64,000 bases of DNA from Phormidesmis priestleyi Ana (GTDB lineage: Bacteria; Cyanobacteriota; Cyanobacteriia; Phormidesmidales; Phormidesmidaceae), in NCBI GenBank assembly GCA_001314865.1, contig LJZR01000006.1:124001-188000 (forward strand). The letters run 5' to 3'. The notes under the pieces were generated by a model. It had not been told where the DNA came from. It saw nothing but the letters and a program-made list of their open reading frames with translations, and ran no database searches. The position numbers and the translations under genes are program-made. Shown one piece after another: positions 1-9,298 of the stretch (position 1 is its first letter; each line of letters starts with the position of its first letter).

Positions 1-2261
1 AGCTGCGCAAGGTCTTCCATAACGCTTTGAGCTGAATGATAACGGTTATTAAAATCGTAGCGCACCATTTTATTGATGATGCCAGAGAGTGCTGGAGAAA
101 TATCTGCAATAGTATGAGACCAGATAATTTCTCCGTTGTCGCTGCGCTTGAGCGCATGGGGTGGGCGACCTGTAAGGGCTTCAATAGCGGTAATGCCCAA
201 TGCGTAAATATCGCTGCGAACGGTTGGCATGCCCGCCGACTGTTCGCTAGGCATGTATCCCTGGGTGCCAATGCCAACGGTCGCGGTAACTTGCGTGTTG
301 GAATCGGCCAGTTTGTTAGTAATCGTTTTGACCGCGCCAAAATCGATCAGTACGTACCGACTATCGACACTACGCAGAATGATGTTAGAAGGCTTAATAT
401 CTCGGTGAATAACGCCGTGGGAATGGACAAAGCTGATCACTGGCAAGAGATCTTTTAAGAGTCTAACAACGGCGCGCTGGGAAAGTGGTCGACCGCGGGA
501 GATCAAGTTGCGCAGCAAGCTTCCCTCGATCATTTCTTGCACAAGATAAAAGGATTCTCGGACTTCAAAATAGGCGAGCAGACGGGGAATCTGATAGTGC
601 TCTCCAAGTTGGCCGAGTACCACAGCCTCAGCTTCAAACAGGCGTCGGGCGAGACGGTGCGCTTTGGGATTGTCGCTAACAATTTTGAGCTGTTTAACCA
701 CGCATACTGGGTTGCCTGGACGAAGGGTGTCTTGAGCTAAGTAGGTTTCGCCAAAGCCGCCTGCGCCCAATACTTTGGTAATACGGTAGCGATCGCACAG
801 CAGCGTTCCAATCAAATCTGCGCGATTAATATCTAGCAAATCTTGAAAGTCATCCTGCTGACTAATAATTTCTTGCACGAGTGGAGAGGTCGCATAGCGT
901 GCCAGCGTTGTCCGCAGCCGCTTACGTTTAAATCGATCTACTGTAAACCCAGCGCCAAAGTCTAAAAAACCAATACTCAACAGCGCCAAGATAGGAGTAC
1001 CTGAGATCAAAACAATTTGCCCCCCGACAAACGCAGCGTAGCTCACCACTGCCCACAGACCCACGCTACCGCAAGCAACTAGCGCCCGAATCAGCGGCTT
1101 TTGAGTACGATTCATTAGGCCCGCCACGGTCAGCCCCATAGCCAATATAATCAAGGCATTGAGCAGCGGGCTTTTTACAAGCTGTTGGGGCGATAGGTCA
1201 TTTTCCAAGGTAGCGACTGTGTTTGCCAGGATCTCAACACCTGACATAGGCGTCGGATATAGACGGCTATCGGAAAAAGGTGACGCGTGAAAATCTCGAT
1301 GCACGGCGGCTGTCGTCCCAATCAAAACCATTTTGTCCTGAAATAAATCACTGCCTTCTAACTTGTTCTTCCAGGGATCGTCGTCAAGAACATGCCAAAA
1401 CGGAATATGCTTAAACGTTTTATGCGGACCGTAGAAAAAGATGTTTTCTTTGGGCGAGGTGTTGTACGTTGTATCGGCAGCATTGAGAGTTGCCTGGGCA
1501 AAACTCAACAGCGGTGGCTCTGGTACATCCTTAACAGTAGCTGCAGCATCCCATAGATGCGCTTCGTTCTCGATTTGATCGCGAATGTAGGCTTGGCCTA
1601 GCCGGTGAATCTGCTGATTATGTTCTTTATGAAAGTTAATTAAACCGACCTGGGCTCCAGCGTCTCGAAACTTAGCTAGCGGTAAAGATGGCCTCGATAA
1701 ACTGCCCTGCGCAATTTCCTGACTGCTGTAGTCAGCGGCCAGAACAATTCTATCGCCATACTTCTCAATCACCTCAGCTAGCGCGTCATCGTCCTCATCG
1801 CCGTAGTAGCTAGGTGAGGGAAAAGTCACATCTATCGCAACGGCCCGCGCGCCCGATTCCATCAGTCGAGTGATGGCCTTAGCATAAGCCTGCCGCTGCC
1901 AGGGCCAAGACTCAATCAGCTGAAGCGACTCATATCTTTCAGGATCTTCTGAGTAGTACTGCCCCTGCGAGAGCGAATCTTCATCAATCGCTAAGATAAC
2001 GACATTTTCCGGCGCAGTCACTGGCCCCCTCAGCTCAAAATACAGACTCTGAGTCTGGCGCTCCCACAGGCTAACCAGACCGATGTTAAGACCGACTGCA
2101 CCTGCTGCGATCGCAGTAACAAGTCCTGAAAGCGCAAAGCGCCAATGTTTTACTGCCACGCTATGTTGCCAAGTCGCCAATCGGTCTTTGGTCGTCAAAA
2201 CCGCTGTCACATCACTCGTCGATTTTGGCCGAGAAGAACCCACCGCAGAAGGTTTAGACAT
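1..2261 (-). CDS. CHASE2-domain serine/threonine protein kinase, C-terminus cut by window edge
   Basis: Membrane sensor kinase, read from the reverse complement; the frame runs off the left edge, so the C-terminal end is missing. Starts MSKPSAVGSSRPK at 2261. Order of parts: one N-terminal membrane segment; an extracytoplasmic CHASE2 domain (VILAIDEDSLSQGQ near its start, ARAVAIDVTF further on); three membrane segments; then a eukaryotic-type kinase domain with glycine loop GAGGFGETY, catalytic HRDIKPSN and a DFGAV magnesium loop. In the CHASE2-kinase family the outer domain is thought to sense an unknown signal and the cytoplasmic kinase phosphorylates Ser/Thr. The catalytic residues look intact. 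Transcribed away from a 760-bp gap and the NYN gene. Substrate unknown. Confidence 0.9.
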   Translation of the reverse strand, partial: MSKPSAVGSSRPKSTSDVTAVLTTKDRLATWQHSVAVKHWRFALSGLVTAIAAGAVGLNIGLVSLWERQTQSLYFELRGPVTAPENVVILAIDEDSLSQGQYYSEDPERYESLQLIESWPWQRQAYAKAITRLMESGARAVAIDVTFPSPSYYGDEDDDALAEVIEKYGDRIVLAADYSSQEIAQGSLSRPSLPLAKFRDAGAQVGLINFHKEHNQQIHRLGQAYIRDQIENEAHLWDAAATVKDVPEPPLLSFAQATLNAADTTYNTSPKENIFFYGPHKTFKHIPFWHVLDDDPWKNKLEGSDLFQDKMVLIGTTAAVHRDFHASPFSDSRLYPTPMSGVEILANTVATLENDLSPQQLVKSPLLNALIILAMGLTVAGLMNRTQKPLIRALVACGSVGLWAVVSYAAFVGGQIVLISGTPILALLSIGFLDFGAGFTVDRFKRKRLRTTLARYATSPLVQEIISQQDDFQDLLDINRADLIGTLLCDRYRITKVLGAGGFGETYLAQDTLRPGNPVCVVKQLKIVSDNPKAHRLARRLFEAEAVVLGQLGEHYQIPRLLAYFEVRESFYLVQEMIEGSLLRNLISRGRPLSQRAVVRLLKDLLPVISFVHSHGVIHRDIKPSNIILRSVDSRYVLIDFGAVKTITNKLADSNTQVTATVGIGTQGYMPSEQSAGMPTVRSDIYALGITAIEALTGRPPHALKRSDNGEIIWSHTIADISPALSGIINKMVRYDFNNRYHSAQSVMEDLAQ

Positions 2262-3020
2262 ATTTGCGATATCCACAAGATCTACAAGAAAGCGGTTTGA
2301 GCGCAGACAATTTCCTACGAGCAAGTAGGGCAATATGCTGACACTCAAAAGCCTTTTCTAGGATAACTTTATTCGGTTTTTCACATTGCAAAAAAGTAAA
2401 AAAAGTGTTTACCGAGGTCGGGAATAAATGATGTATCAAATAGTACGTGGTTTCCGAAAATTCGCCTATAATATCGAAATGCAAATCACACTTCTCTAGT
2501 TCTATGCTAGTAGTCATTTACGACTGCCAGAAGGACGGCCACAGGCCCTTATAAAAGGTCTTCATAACAGGTCTTCATGAGAGACATTCATGCATTCATG
2601 TAGGAGCCTTATGCCCCGTCGGTAATACACAAACCTGCTATTGGTCAATACTTAACCATACTTAAATTCAACATCTAACTCAATCATCCACTTCAAATCC
2701 GACATCTGCGCGGGTCAGCATCCACAAATCTGTATTTCGCTGCATTTACATTCCCTATCAATAGGCATAAACCAGCTTTATCACATGCCAGCCAATAGAA
2801 CTATCAGGAGTTTTGCCAAAAATGTATCCAAGCCTCCAACTCAAAGGACGCAGCAAAAGGACGCAGCAAAATATAAATGATACGTTTTAGCCAGGTTTGG
2901 CACTCTATATATAAAGCCACGGCATTAACGCTTCTACCATTAACACCCTATAACTAAAATTTTCACACTCAACTCAACCTATGAGTCGAGCAATTAACCT
3001 GAAACTCCTATCTAATTCCT
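2262..3020. other. Intergenic region between divergent genes
   Basis: About 760 AT-rich bases separate the divergent CHASE2 kinase and NYN genes, so promoters for both should lie here. I see no convincing coding frame and no RNA gene. A 13-bp unit (AAAGGACGCAGCA) is tandemly duplicated at 2843-2868. A minus-strand open frame at 2254-2517 has no family signature and overlaps the kinase start. Confidence 0.6.
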
Positions 3021-3545
3021 ATGGTTACCCAACCGCTGAATCGCCTTTCTATTTTTGTAGATGGCAATAATATGTTTTATGCCCAGCAAAAAAACGGCTG
3101 GTTTTTTGACCCCAAGCGGGTGCTGGAGCACTTTATTCAAGAAACACACGGATTATCTTTGGTCAATGCCTTTTGGTATACCGGTTTAAAAGACTCTCAA
3201 GACCAGCGCGGGTTTCGAGATGCGCTAATTAGCCTAGGTTATACCGTGCGAACCAAAGTCCTCAAAGAATACTATGACGACACGTCAGGACGATATTCTC
3301 AGAAAGCCAATCTCGATATTGAGATTGTAGTTGACATGTTTAATACGGTAGAACAGTACGACCGAGTCGTTCTACTCAGCGGTGACGGTGACTTTGAACG
3401 AGCAATCGAGCTACTGCGCTCTAAAAACACCCATATCACGGTAGTTTCAACCGAAGGCATGATTGCCCGCGAGTTACGGAATGTCACTGATCGCTACATT
3501 GATCTCAACAAAATTCGCTCAAAAATAGAAAAGACGGATGGCTGA
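3021..3545 (+). CDS. NYN-domain protein, LabA-like (DUF88)
   Basis: 174-residue protein made almost wholly of a NYN domain, a PIN-like fold of putative metal-dependent ribonucleases. Visible acidic signature: FVDGNNMFYAQQ near the N-terminus, ANLDIEIVVDMF in the middle, and LLSGDGDFERAIELL about residue 115, which together place the conserved aspartates. LabA of Synechococcus elongatus, a family member, affects circadian output; whether this copy does so cannot be told from sequence. The length fits a single-domain member. It stands alone, divergent from the kinase and convergent with the small minus-strand gene at 3667. Confidence 0.85.
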   Translation: MVTQPLNRLSIFVDGNNMFYAQQKNGWFFDPKRVLEHFIQETHGLSLVNAFWYTGLKDSQDQRGFRDALISLGYTVRTKVLKEYYDDTSGRYSQKANLDIEIVVDMFNTVEQYDRVVLLSGDGDFERAIELLRSKNTHITVVSTEGMIARELRNVTDRYIDLNKIRSKIEKTDG

Positions 3546-3666
3546 GTGCTCAATAACCCTTAGCCAGTAACTCGTTCCAACGATGTCCTGAAGACATCCG
3601 CTAAAGGAAAATAGCGCTGCTACGAAACGGTCTGCCCAAAACCATGGCTTCTCCCAGTGCAACGCC

Positions 3667-4026
3667 TCATGAGGCAGCCGATAATTTTTGCGACGTTTTT
3701 TGCGACGTACAGCTATTTGACGAATTAAAAGGCGGCTGAGCTGGGCTGCTCTTTTCGAGAGAGGGCAAAGGAGTATCGGAAAATAGATGAGAGCCAAGGG
3801 CCTTCATCGCTCGTCGGAGTTTGAGCTGAGATCGATAGTGCTGCTGCATTCTTAAATCAGACAATAGCCACTGTTCTACCAGCTTTTTTTGCTGTTCGGT
3901 CACTTCATTGTCTAAGTAGGCGCTCAGCAGCTCAAACTTTTCATCTGTTGTAAAGGCCCTCTCTAAAAAACTTTTTTCAGAAGGGTCATTTTCGGAGTGA
4001 GCAGTTTGCGTCATGAGCTTAAACAA
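3667..4026 (-). CDS. Small anti-sigma-factor-like protein
   Basis: 119 residues, or 115 if translation starts at the second ATG (4014, MTQTAHSEN). The middle part, FELLSAYLDNEVTEQQKKLV, resembles the N-terminal zinc-finger-like segment (without cysteines) of cyanobacterial anti-sigma factors. There is no membrane segment and no sigma-factor gene next to it, so the role is a guess. The C-terminus contains a duplicated TSQK encoded by a 12-bp tandem repeat (3685-3708) and may be a recent extension. Convergent with the NYN gene. Confidence 0.6.
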   Translation of the reverse strand: MFKLMTQTAHSENDPSEKSFLERAFTTDEKFELLSAYLDNEVTEQQKKLVEQWLLSDLRMQQHYRSQLKLRRAMKALGSHLFSDTPLPSLEKSSPAQPPFNSSNSCTSQKTSQKLSAAS

Positions 4027-4720
4027 CTCAAAAATTTGAGCTGCATATCTGGGGCTATTGTAAGGGGGCTATTGTAGTAGTAGGTAACCGGAGATTATGT
4101 GAAAAAAATTATGTGAAAGAAAATTATGTAAAAGAAAATTATTATGTAATGAAAGACTATGTATGAGGAAGACGAATAAGTCTGACGATAAGTTCAGTAG
4201 CGGCAAGAATCTATATCAAAAGAAGTATTCGCTAGCTAGCGCTCGATAGGGTCGCATATGAGAGCGATCGCAGCTGAGATCTTGTGCCATAGAAAATTCT
4301 TGAGAAGATACCTTGAATAGGCATTGCTTATCGTGACATAGCATTCGGCAGCCACAAAAGATGATGGATACGTAAACGCACGCAAATGTTTAGGGGCTAG
4401 TGGCCATTGTTTAGGTAATAATAGTTATTCTTAGCAACCTTTGCTACTAATTTTAAAACTTAAGTCAGTGTATTAGCCAGCATATAAGCTAGGTGTAAGC
4501 TAGTGAGTACATCAGCTTGTTCAGCCAAATCTATTTTTTGACGATTTTGACTGGTGGTTTTGATTGATGATTTTGATTACTCACCAAATCTAAAAATTCT
4601 TTAGTAACGAGTAATGCTTCTCATTTTACGTATTTAGACCTATATTTTTACATTATTTACATTGTAGATGCTTCACCAGTTATCGCTGTTTTACGGATTT
4701 TTGAAAAAATCTACACACCT
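4027..4720. other. Intergenic region, AT-rich
   Basis: About 690 bases with no supportable gene. It holds imperfect repeats of a GAAAATTATGTAAAA-like unit at about 4096-4160 and a 12-bp palindrome CGCTAGCTAGCG at 4230-4241. It is the upstream region of both flanking genes, but I cannot point to a convincing promoter. Confidence 0.5.
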
Positions 4721-5212
4721 ATGCAATATTTAGCAAAGGTTAATGCCACTAAAGAGTCCTTCACCCCCCCCCCGTTGAGCGCGACTCAGATGGGAGGCGC
4801 CCAGGTAAAACCGGCTCAGATTCAGCTGCTAGCAGTTAATACCTTTGATCAGACCTGGGAGCTGATCGAGCCACCTCGGATCATCACAGTCTCCCAACCA
4901 ATTGCAGCTGAAGAGCACACTCTGGTATTGGTTGAGCTAGATGCTGATGAAAGAATCGTCGCCATTGAAGATGCGACGCCATGGGTACTGAGCTTTGTTT
5001 CTGAGTATTTGACGCTCGGGTTAACCCCTAAAGGGCTTGAAGAGGAACTCGAAAGGGCAGAACAGTGGCGGCAGTCTTTAACACTGCAAAGCCAGGAAGT
5101 TCGTCGCCGCGCTTTAGAAACAGCGGCAAGGCGTGACGAAATTCAGGATTTAGAAAAGCGCCTGAAGCTAGAGCGCGATGAGTTAGAGAACAGTCGAGGA
5201 AAAAAGGACTAG
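4721..5212 (+). CDS. Conserved hypothetical protein with C-terminal coiled coil
   Basis: 163 residues, not assigned to a function. About residues 35-105 form a compact region rich in beta-type residues (LLAVNTFDQTWELIEPP, HTLVLVELDADERIVAIED). The last 55 residues (EELERAEQWRQSLTLQSQ onward) are highly charged with heptad spacing and should form a coiled coil. There is no signal peptide or membrane span. Codons 15-18 lie on an uninterrupted run of ten C (4764-4773) encoding Pro-Pro-Pro, a slippage-prone site: a one-base change would truncate the product. Convergent with the antiporter gene. Confidence 0.7.
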   Translation: MQYLAKVNATKESFTPPPLSATQMGGAQVKPAQIQLLAVNTFDQTWELIEPPRIITVSQPIAAEEHTLVLVELDADERIVAIEDATPWVLSFVSEYLTLGLTPKGLEEELERAEQWRQSLTLQSQEVRRRALETAARRDEIQDLEKRLKLERDELENSRGKKD

Positions 5213-5277
5213 AGACGCTAATCTTTTTCTGCCTTTAGCGGTTCACCTGCTTTAAGCCAGCTTTTAAGCCAATTTCT

Positions 5278-7062
5278 CTACGGCAGTACATCTTGTAGCA
5301 ATGGCGCAAGCTCGTCTTTGAGCTGTCCTGCTCGAATAAACTCAGCGTAGGTATCTGACTCAATTGCGAGTAGCTCATCTCTAACCTGTTCGGCGGCATA
5401 TTCGAGCACTTCGGGATTGGAGCGCTGTAGCTTTAGCAAGTCTTCCTTAATTTCGTCTAGCTGACCTTCTACTAAAGCAATTTGATATCTGGCAAACTCT
5501 GCGTCAACTTCTTGCCGTTCGATGAGTTCTTTGAGTCGATCAAGCACTCTGTTAAGCGCCACCCGATGGGCAATTAGCTGAGTGTGTCGTTGCCGAGTGG
5601 GCTGGTCACCTAACAGATTCAGCCAGGAAAGGAGCGGTTGGGTGGTGAGACCTTGTACAAGTAGCGTAAAGAGCATAACGCCAAATACAACGGCAATCAC
5701 TTCTTCTCTTTGGGCTAACGATTCTGGCACACTGAGCGCGAGTGCGACAGAAACAGATCCCCGCAGGCCGCCCCACCACAGAACGGTTTGGCCCGGAAGG
5801 GAAATATTTTCACCGTGGGTGGTGAAGTTGCTAACAGCGCCTAGGCCAAACACGCTAACCGCACGAGCAGTAATCATGATGGCGATCGCAATAAAAATAG
5901 TATTGGCATTTTCAATCAATGCCTGAAACCGAACCTGATCGCCAATCAGCAAAAACACGATGGAATTAACAAAAAAGGCTAAAAACTCCCAAAACTCGGA
6001 CACGACTAGGCGTGTTCGAGGATTCATGCCAATTCTCGAACCGAAATTTCCTAAAATCATGCCGGTCGTCACCACCGCGATGACGCCAGAGCCCCCTAGT
6101 TCTTCGGCCACAATATAGGTGCCATAGGCGGATACTAAGGTAAGCGATTGTTCTACTAAGGGAATGTCGAAGCGCTGAGTTAAAAACGAGATACCAAAAC
6201 CAATCAGACCGCCGAGGCTAATCCCTAAGCCTACGAACAGACCGAATCGAGCAACCGTCAGCGATGCGTCAAACTGTTCTATGCCTAGGGCAATACCCAG
6301 CAGCAGGTTAAAGGCAACAACGGCTACGCCATCGTTGAATAAGCTCTCACCTTCCATTAGCGTAGTGAGCCGCTTATCAACGCCGAGCTCTCGAAATAAA
6401 GCGGTTACCGAGACAGGATCGGTCGCTGATAAACTAGCTCCAACTAGTAGCGCGGTCGCTAGCGATGCACCAGCTATCTGCTGTAAGCCAAACACCAAGC
6501 CCGCTATACAAATCACGACGCCCAGCACCGCATAGAGCAAAATCGGCACGATGTCACTTTTGAGGCGAGACCATTGAATATTCCAAGCGGCTTCAAACAG
6601 CAGCGGCGGCAGAAATATAAATAGGATGAGTTCAGGGGATAAGTTAACCAAGCGAACATCTACAACGGCTAAACCAAGCCCCACCAGTAGCAACAGCAGC
6701 GTGTAGGGAATATTGCGCAGAATGCTAAATACCCGAGAAAGGGTCGCAACGCCTAAAGAAACAGAAAGGACGAGCAAAAACTGACGCAGGTTGGCCTCAA
6801 TGGTTGGATTTTCAATCGCTGAGCCTTCTACAACAGGCGATACGATGACAGCACCTAGCCACTGTAGAAGGCCGATGGGGCCGACTGATGGTTCAAAAGG
6901 CAGCACAAACGGGGTTACAAAGGAGCTAATCAAAGCAGTTGCTGGTAAGGGGATAGAAATACTCAAGAAGAAATACTCAAGAAGGGCAGCGTAATGGCTA
7001 ATGGCATTTGAATCACCCTGCCTTTCGGATGGTTTCGGCCTGTTGAAGCAGTGCGTCAGCAA
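5278..7062 (-). CDS. CPA1-family Na+/H+ antiporter; start codon displaced by 14-bp duplication
   Basis: Integral membrane cation/proton exchanger. It shows the CPA1 core: PYTLLLLLVGLGLAVVD, the LSATDPVSVTALFRELG helix with the transport Asp, and EGESLFNDGVAVVAFN with the Asn-Asp pair, about 12 membrane helices in all, then a roughly 110-residue charged cytoplasmic tail with coiled-coil character. The coordinates give the longest open frame, whose first codon is TTG inside recN and is unlikely to be the true start. An ATG at 7007, 5 bp after the recN stop, is the natural start but is thrown out of frame by an exact 14-bp tandem duplication (6956-6983). Without one copy it would read MPLAITLPFLSIS into this frame. 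In the present allele TTG at 6966 or 6933 are the possible in-frame starts. Confidence 0.85.
   Translation of the reverse strand: MLTHCFNRPKPSERQGDSNAISHYAALLEYFFLSISIPLPATALISSFVTPFVLPFEPSVGPIGLLQWLGAVIVSPVVEGSAIENPTIEANLRQFLLVLSVSLGVATLSRVFSILRNIPYTLLLLLVGLGLAVVDVRLVNLSPELILFIFLPPLLFEAAWNIQWSRLKSDIVPILLYAVLGVVICIAGLVFGLQQIAGASLATALLVGASLSATDPVSVTALFRELGVDKRLTTLMEGESLFNDGVAVVAFNLLLGIALGIEQFDASLTVARFGLFVGLGISLGGLIGFGISFLTQRFDIPLVEQSLTLVSAYGTYIVAEELGGSGVIAVVTTGMILGNFGSRIGMNPRTRLVVSEFWEFLAFFVNSIVFLLIGDQVRFQALIENANTIFIAIAIMITARAVSVFGLGAVSNFTTHGENISLPGQTVLWWGGLRGSVSVALALSVPESLAQREEVIAVVFGVMLFTLLVQGLTTQPLLSWLNLLGDQPTRQRHTQLIAHRVALNRVLDRLKELIERQEVDAEFARYQIALVEGQLDEIKEDLLKLQRSNPEVLEYAAEQVRDELLAIESDTYAEFIRAGQLKDELAPLLQDVLP
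6956..6983. repeat. Exact 14-bp tandem duplication at the antiporter start
   Basis: GAAATACTCAAGAA occurs twice without a gap (6956-6969 and 6970-6983, plus strand). The unit is not a multiple of three and lies between the ATG at 7007 and the conserved antiporter frame. Reading the minus strand from that ATG gives 14 codons and then TGA; removing one copy restores a continuous frame. Confidence 0.95.
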
Positions 7063-8839
7063 AGGCGATCGCCTCGCTGTGTGATCTGCCCCCTGCGAGC
7101 TGAGCTAGCTCGTCGCGACGAGACTGGGCATCTAATGGCGTCACTTTTACAATCGTCCGCTCCTCAGTGGGCCTGTCAGTAGGATTTTTTGTGCTGGACT
7201 CTGTGCTGACTTCTGTGCTGACTTCTGTGCCGGTCTCTGTGTTGGCCTTAGCTTTACGAGCTTTGCGGGTGGTAGTCGTGGTGAGCATGACCACATGCTT
7301 GCCCACATGGTAGTGAGCGTCGGCCATCGCAGCGACTAACGGCTGGTGAGTGACGCACAGCACCTGGTGCGCTCTACCTAATTGATAGAGCTTTTCAGCG
7401 ATCGCTTGAGCAACCCGGCCTGAAACACCCACGTCAATTTCGTCAAAAACCATCGTACCAATCGGATCAACCTTGGAAAAGCAGGCTTTAAGCGCCAGTA
7501 AAAAACGGCTCATTTCTCCGCCCGAGGCAATCTCAACTAGCGGCTGAAGTGGCTCACCTGGGTTCGGGCTAAACAAAAACGAAACCACATCTGCGCCGTT
7601 TACGGTGGGCGCTTGCGATCGCATATCGACTTTGAACTTAACCCTTTCCATGGCGAGAGGCTTCAGCTGAGCGACCAGATCTTTTTCGAGTGTCTGAGCG
7701 GCGCTTTGGCGTAACTTGGTGAGCTTATCACAGCTGTCTATCAGTACTTTTTGCTGGCTTTGATAGCGGGCTTCTAGCTCATCAATAGACTGACCATCGC
7801 CATGGAGCGCGGCCAACGAAGCCTGAATGCCTTGATAGTAGTCAATCAGCTCGGGCAGGTCTTTGTTGTACTTGCGGCACAGCTGCTTGAGCTGGGCAAT
7901 CCGCTGATCAATTTCCTCAAGCCGTTGAGGATCGGTTTCAATATTTGCGCCGTAGGCATTGATTTGACGACCGGCTTCTTGCACCTGCGCGATCGCCTCC
8001 CCCACCATCTCCAAAATAGGATTGACCTCAGGGTCATATCGCATCATATCTGCCAAAATAGCTTCGGCTTCACCGAGCAAATCAGCACAAGCGCCCCCAT
8101 TATCGTTCTCGTACAAAATTTGATAGAGCTGATAGCTCTGCTGCTGAAGTTCTACGCTATGGCTGAGGCGGTGATGCTCTATTTGAAGGGTTTCTAACTC
8201 ATCAGGGGCCTCAATATTCGCCTCACTCAGCTCCTTATTTTGAAACTCAAACATCTCTAGCTGATCATTTCGCTGCTGCTCAGCGCGGCGGCGAGTGTCT
8301 AACTTTTTTTTCGCCGCCGCTGCCAACTCATAGTCTGCGGCCACCTTTTGGCGCTGCTTAATGAGCTTGCTGTCGCCAAAGCCATCGAGCCAATCGCGCT
8401 GGAGATCGGGCGATCCCAGTTGGAGCGTTTGGCCCTGAGCAGTAATTTCTATCAGCAGTCGGCGCAGCTCTTCCATCTGAGGCTTTTTAACCGCAACGCC
8501 GTTAAGCCGAGAACGGCTACGCACCGATCCGTTGCTGGTTGTGAGTTCTCGGCGGCAGGTGAGCAGATTGCCTTTAGCGGGAATATCATACTCGCTGAGC
8601 CAGCTGGCAATGCGTGGATCGTCGTTACCAATATCAAAAGCAGCTTCTACTAAGGCTTTATCAGTGCCGGTTCTTACCCATCGATTGGAGGCTTTCCCCC
8701 CTAGCACTGCATCAATCGCATCTAAGATAATGGACTTACCCGCCCCAGTTTCGCCCGTCAGCACATTGAGTCCGGGCTTTAGTTCTAGATCTAGCTGATC
8801 GATGAGGGCAAAATTCTCAATCTTTAAAGCAGAAAGCAT
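7013..8839 (-). CDS. recN: DNA repair protein RecN
   Basis: SMC-like ATPase acting in double-strand break repair. Starts MLSALKIENFALIDQLDLEL with Walker A GETGAGKS at about residues 30-37, a long central coiled coil, and near the C-terminus the ABC signature region IASGGEMSRFLLALKA and Walker B TMVFDEIDVGVSG, then VLCVTHQPLVAAMAD. 608 residues is longer than usual; the excess is a Thr/Glu/Ser insertion of about 45 residues after HYHVGKHVV, part of it encoded by five 12-bp tandem repeats (7190-7249). The insertion lies in a surface loop between the histidine switch and the last helices, so activity is probably kept. Followed at once by the antiporter. Confidence 0.97.
   Translation of the reverse strand: MLSALKIENFALIDQLDLELKPGLNVLTGETGAGKSIILDAIDAVLGGKASNRWVRTGTDKALVEAAFDIGNDDPRIASWLSEYDIPAKGNLLTCRRELTTSNGSVRSRSRLNGVAVKKPQMEELRRLLIEITAQGQTLQLGSPDLQRDWLDGFGDSKLIKQRQKVAADYELAAAAKKKLDTRRRAEQQRNDQLEMFEFQNKELSEANIEAPDELETLQIEHHRLSHSVELQQQSYQLYQILYENDNGGACADLLGEAEAILADMMRYDPEVNPILEMVGEAIAQVQEAGRQINAYGANIETDPQRLEEIDQRIAQLKQLCRKYNKDLPELIDYYQGIQASLAALHGDGQSIDELEARYQSQQKVLIDSCDKLTKLRQSAAQTLEKDLVAQLKPLAMERVKFKVDMRSQAPTVNGADVVSFLFSPNPGEPLQPLVEIASGGEMSRFLLALKACFSKVDPIGTMVFDEIDVGVSGRVAQAIAEKLYQLGRAHQVLCVTHQPLVAAMADAHYHVGKHVVMLTTTTTRKARKAKANTETGTEVSTEVSTESSTKNPTDRPTEERTIVKVTPLDAQSRRDELAQLAGGRSHSEAIAFADALLQQAETIRKAG
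7190..7249. repeat. 12-bp tandem repeat, five copies, in recN
   Basis: Unit TGTGCTGACTTC, five copies with a few substitutions; the two central copies are identical. It encodes a Glu/Ser/Thr repeat in the RecN insertion and keeps the frame. Confidence 0.9.
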
Positions 8840-9298
8840 AGCCCTACGGTGCCGTTGTGAGGTGAGCAGTGATGGGATGTAATGGGCAGTTTTTGAGTCA
8901 AGTTAAACAAGGCTAAACAAGCTTAATTGGTAGTACTTGTGTTTTTATCTGCTTTTACTATAGAAGACGCCGTAAAAAACATGATCTATCGCAGAAGACA
9001 GACGACGACCTTCGATAAGTTGATACAATAATTTACAATTCGTATTTTGTTTCGTATTTTCTACTTTGAAATCAACACCTGCAAGTCAAAGCCTGCAAAT
9101 CGATGCCTGTCAATCAACGCCGTGAACTGGTCAGTCATATCTACGAACGCGACTGTTGGCAGCCCCCAGGTTTGATTATTTTGGCCCCTGATCTTGTCAC
9201 CCCTGATCTTGATAGCCCCTGACCTTATAATCCCTGACTATTCTACCGTCGCAGATTGAATGCTTTGGCCGGACAACCTTTTTTTTTGAAGATTTTTT
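8840..9298. other. Intergenic region between divergent recN and ABC1 kinase gene
   Basis: About 460 bases, promoter region for both neighbours. At 9181-9240 a unit close to CCCCTGATCTTG is repeated three to four times with 15-16 bp spacing. No gene seen. Confidence 0.5.

Noticed and set aside
4764-4773. Poly-C tract as evidence that the gene is broken
   Set aside because: With ten C the frame is open and continues 145 codons into a sensible protein, so the gene is intact as given.
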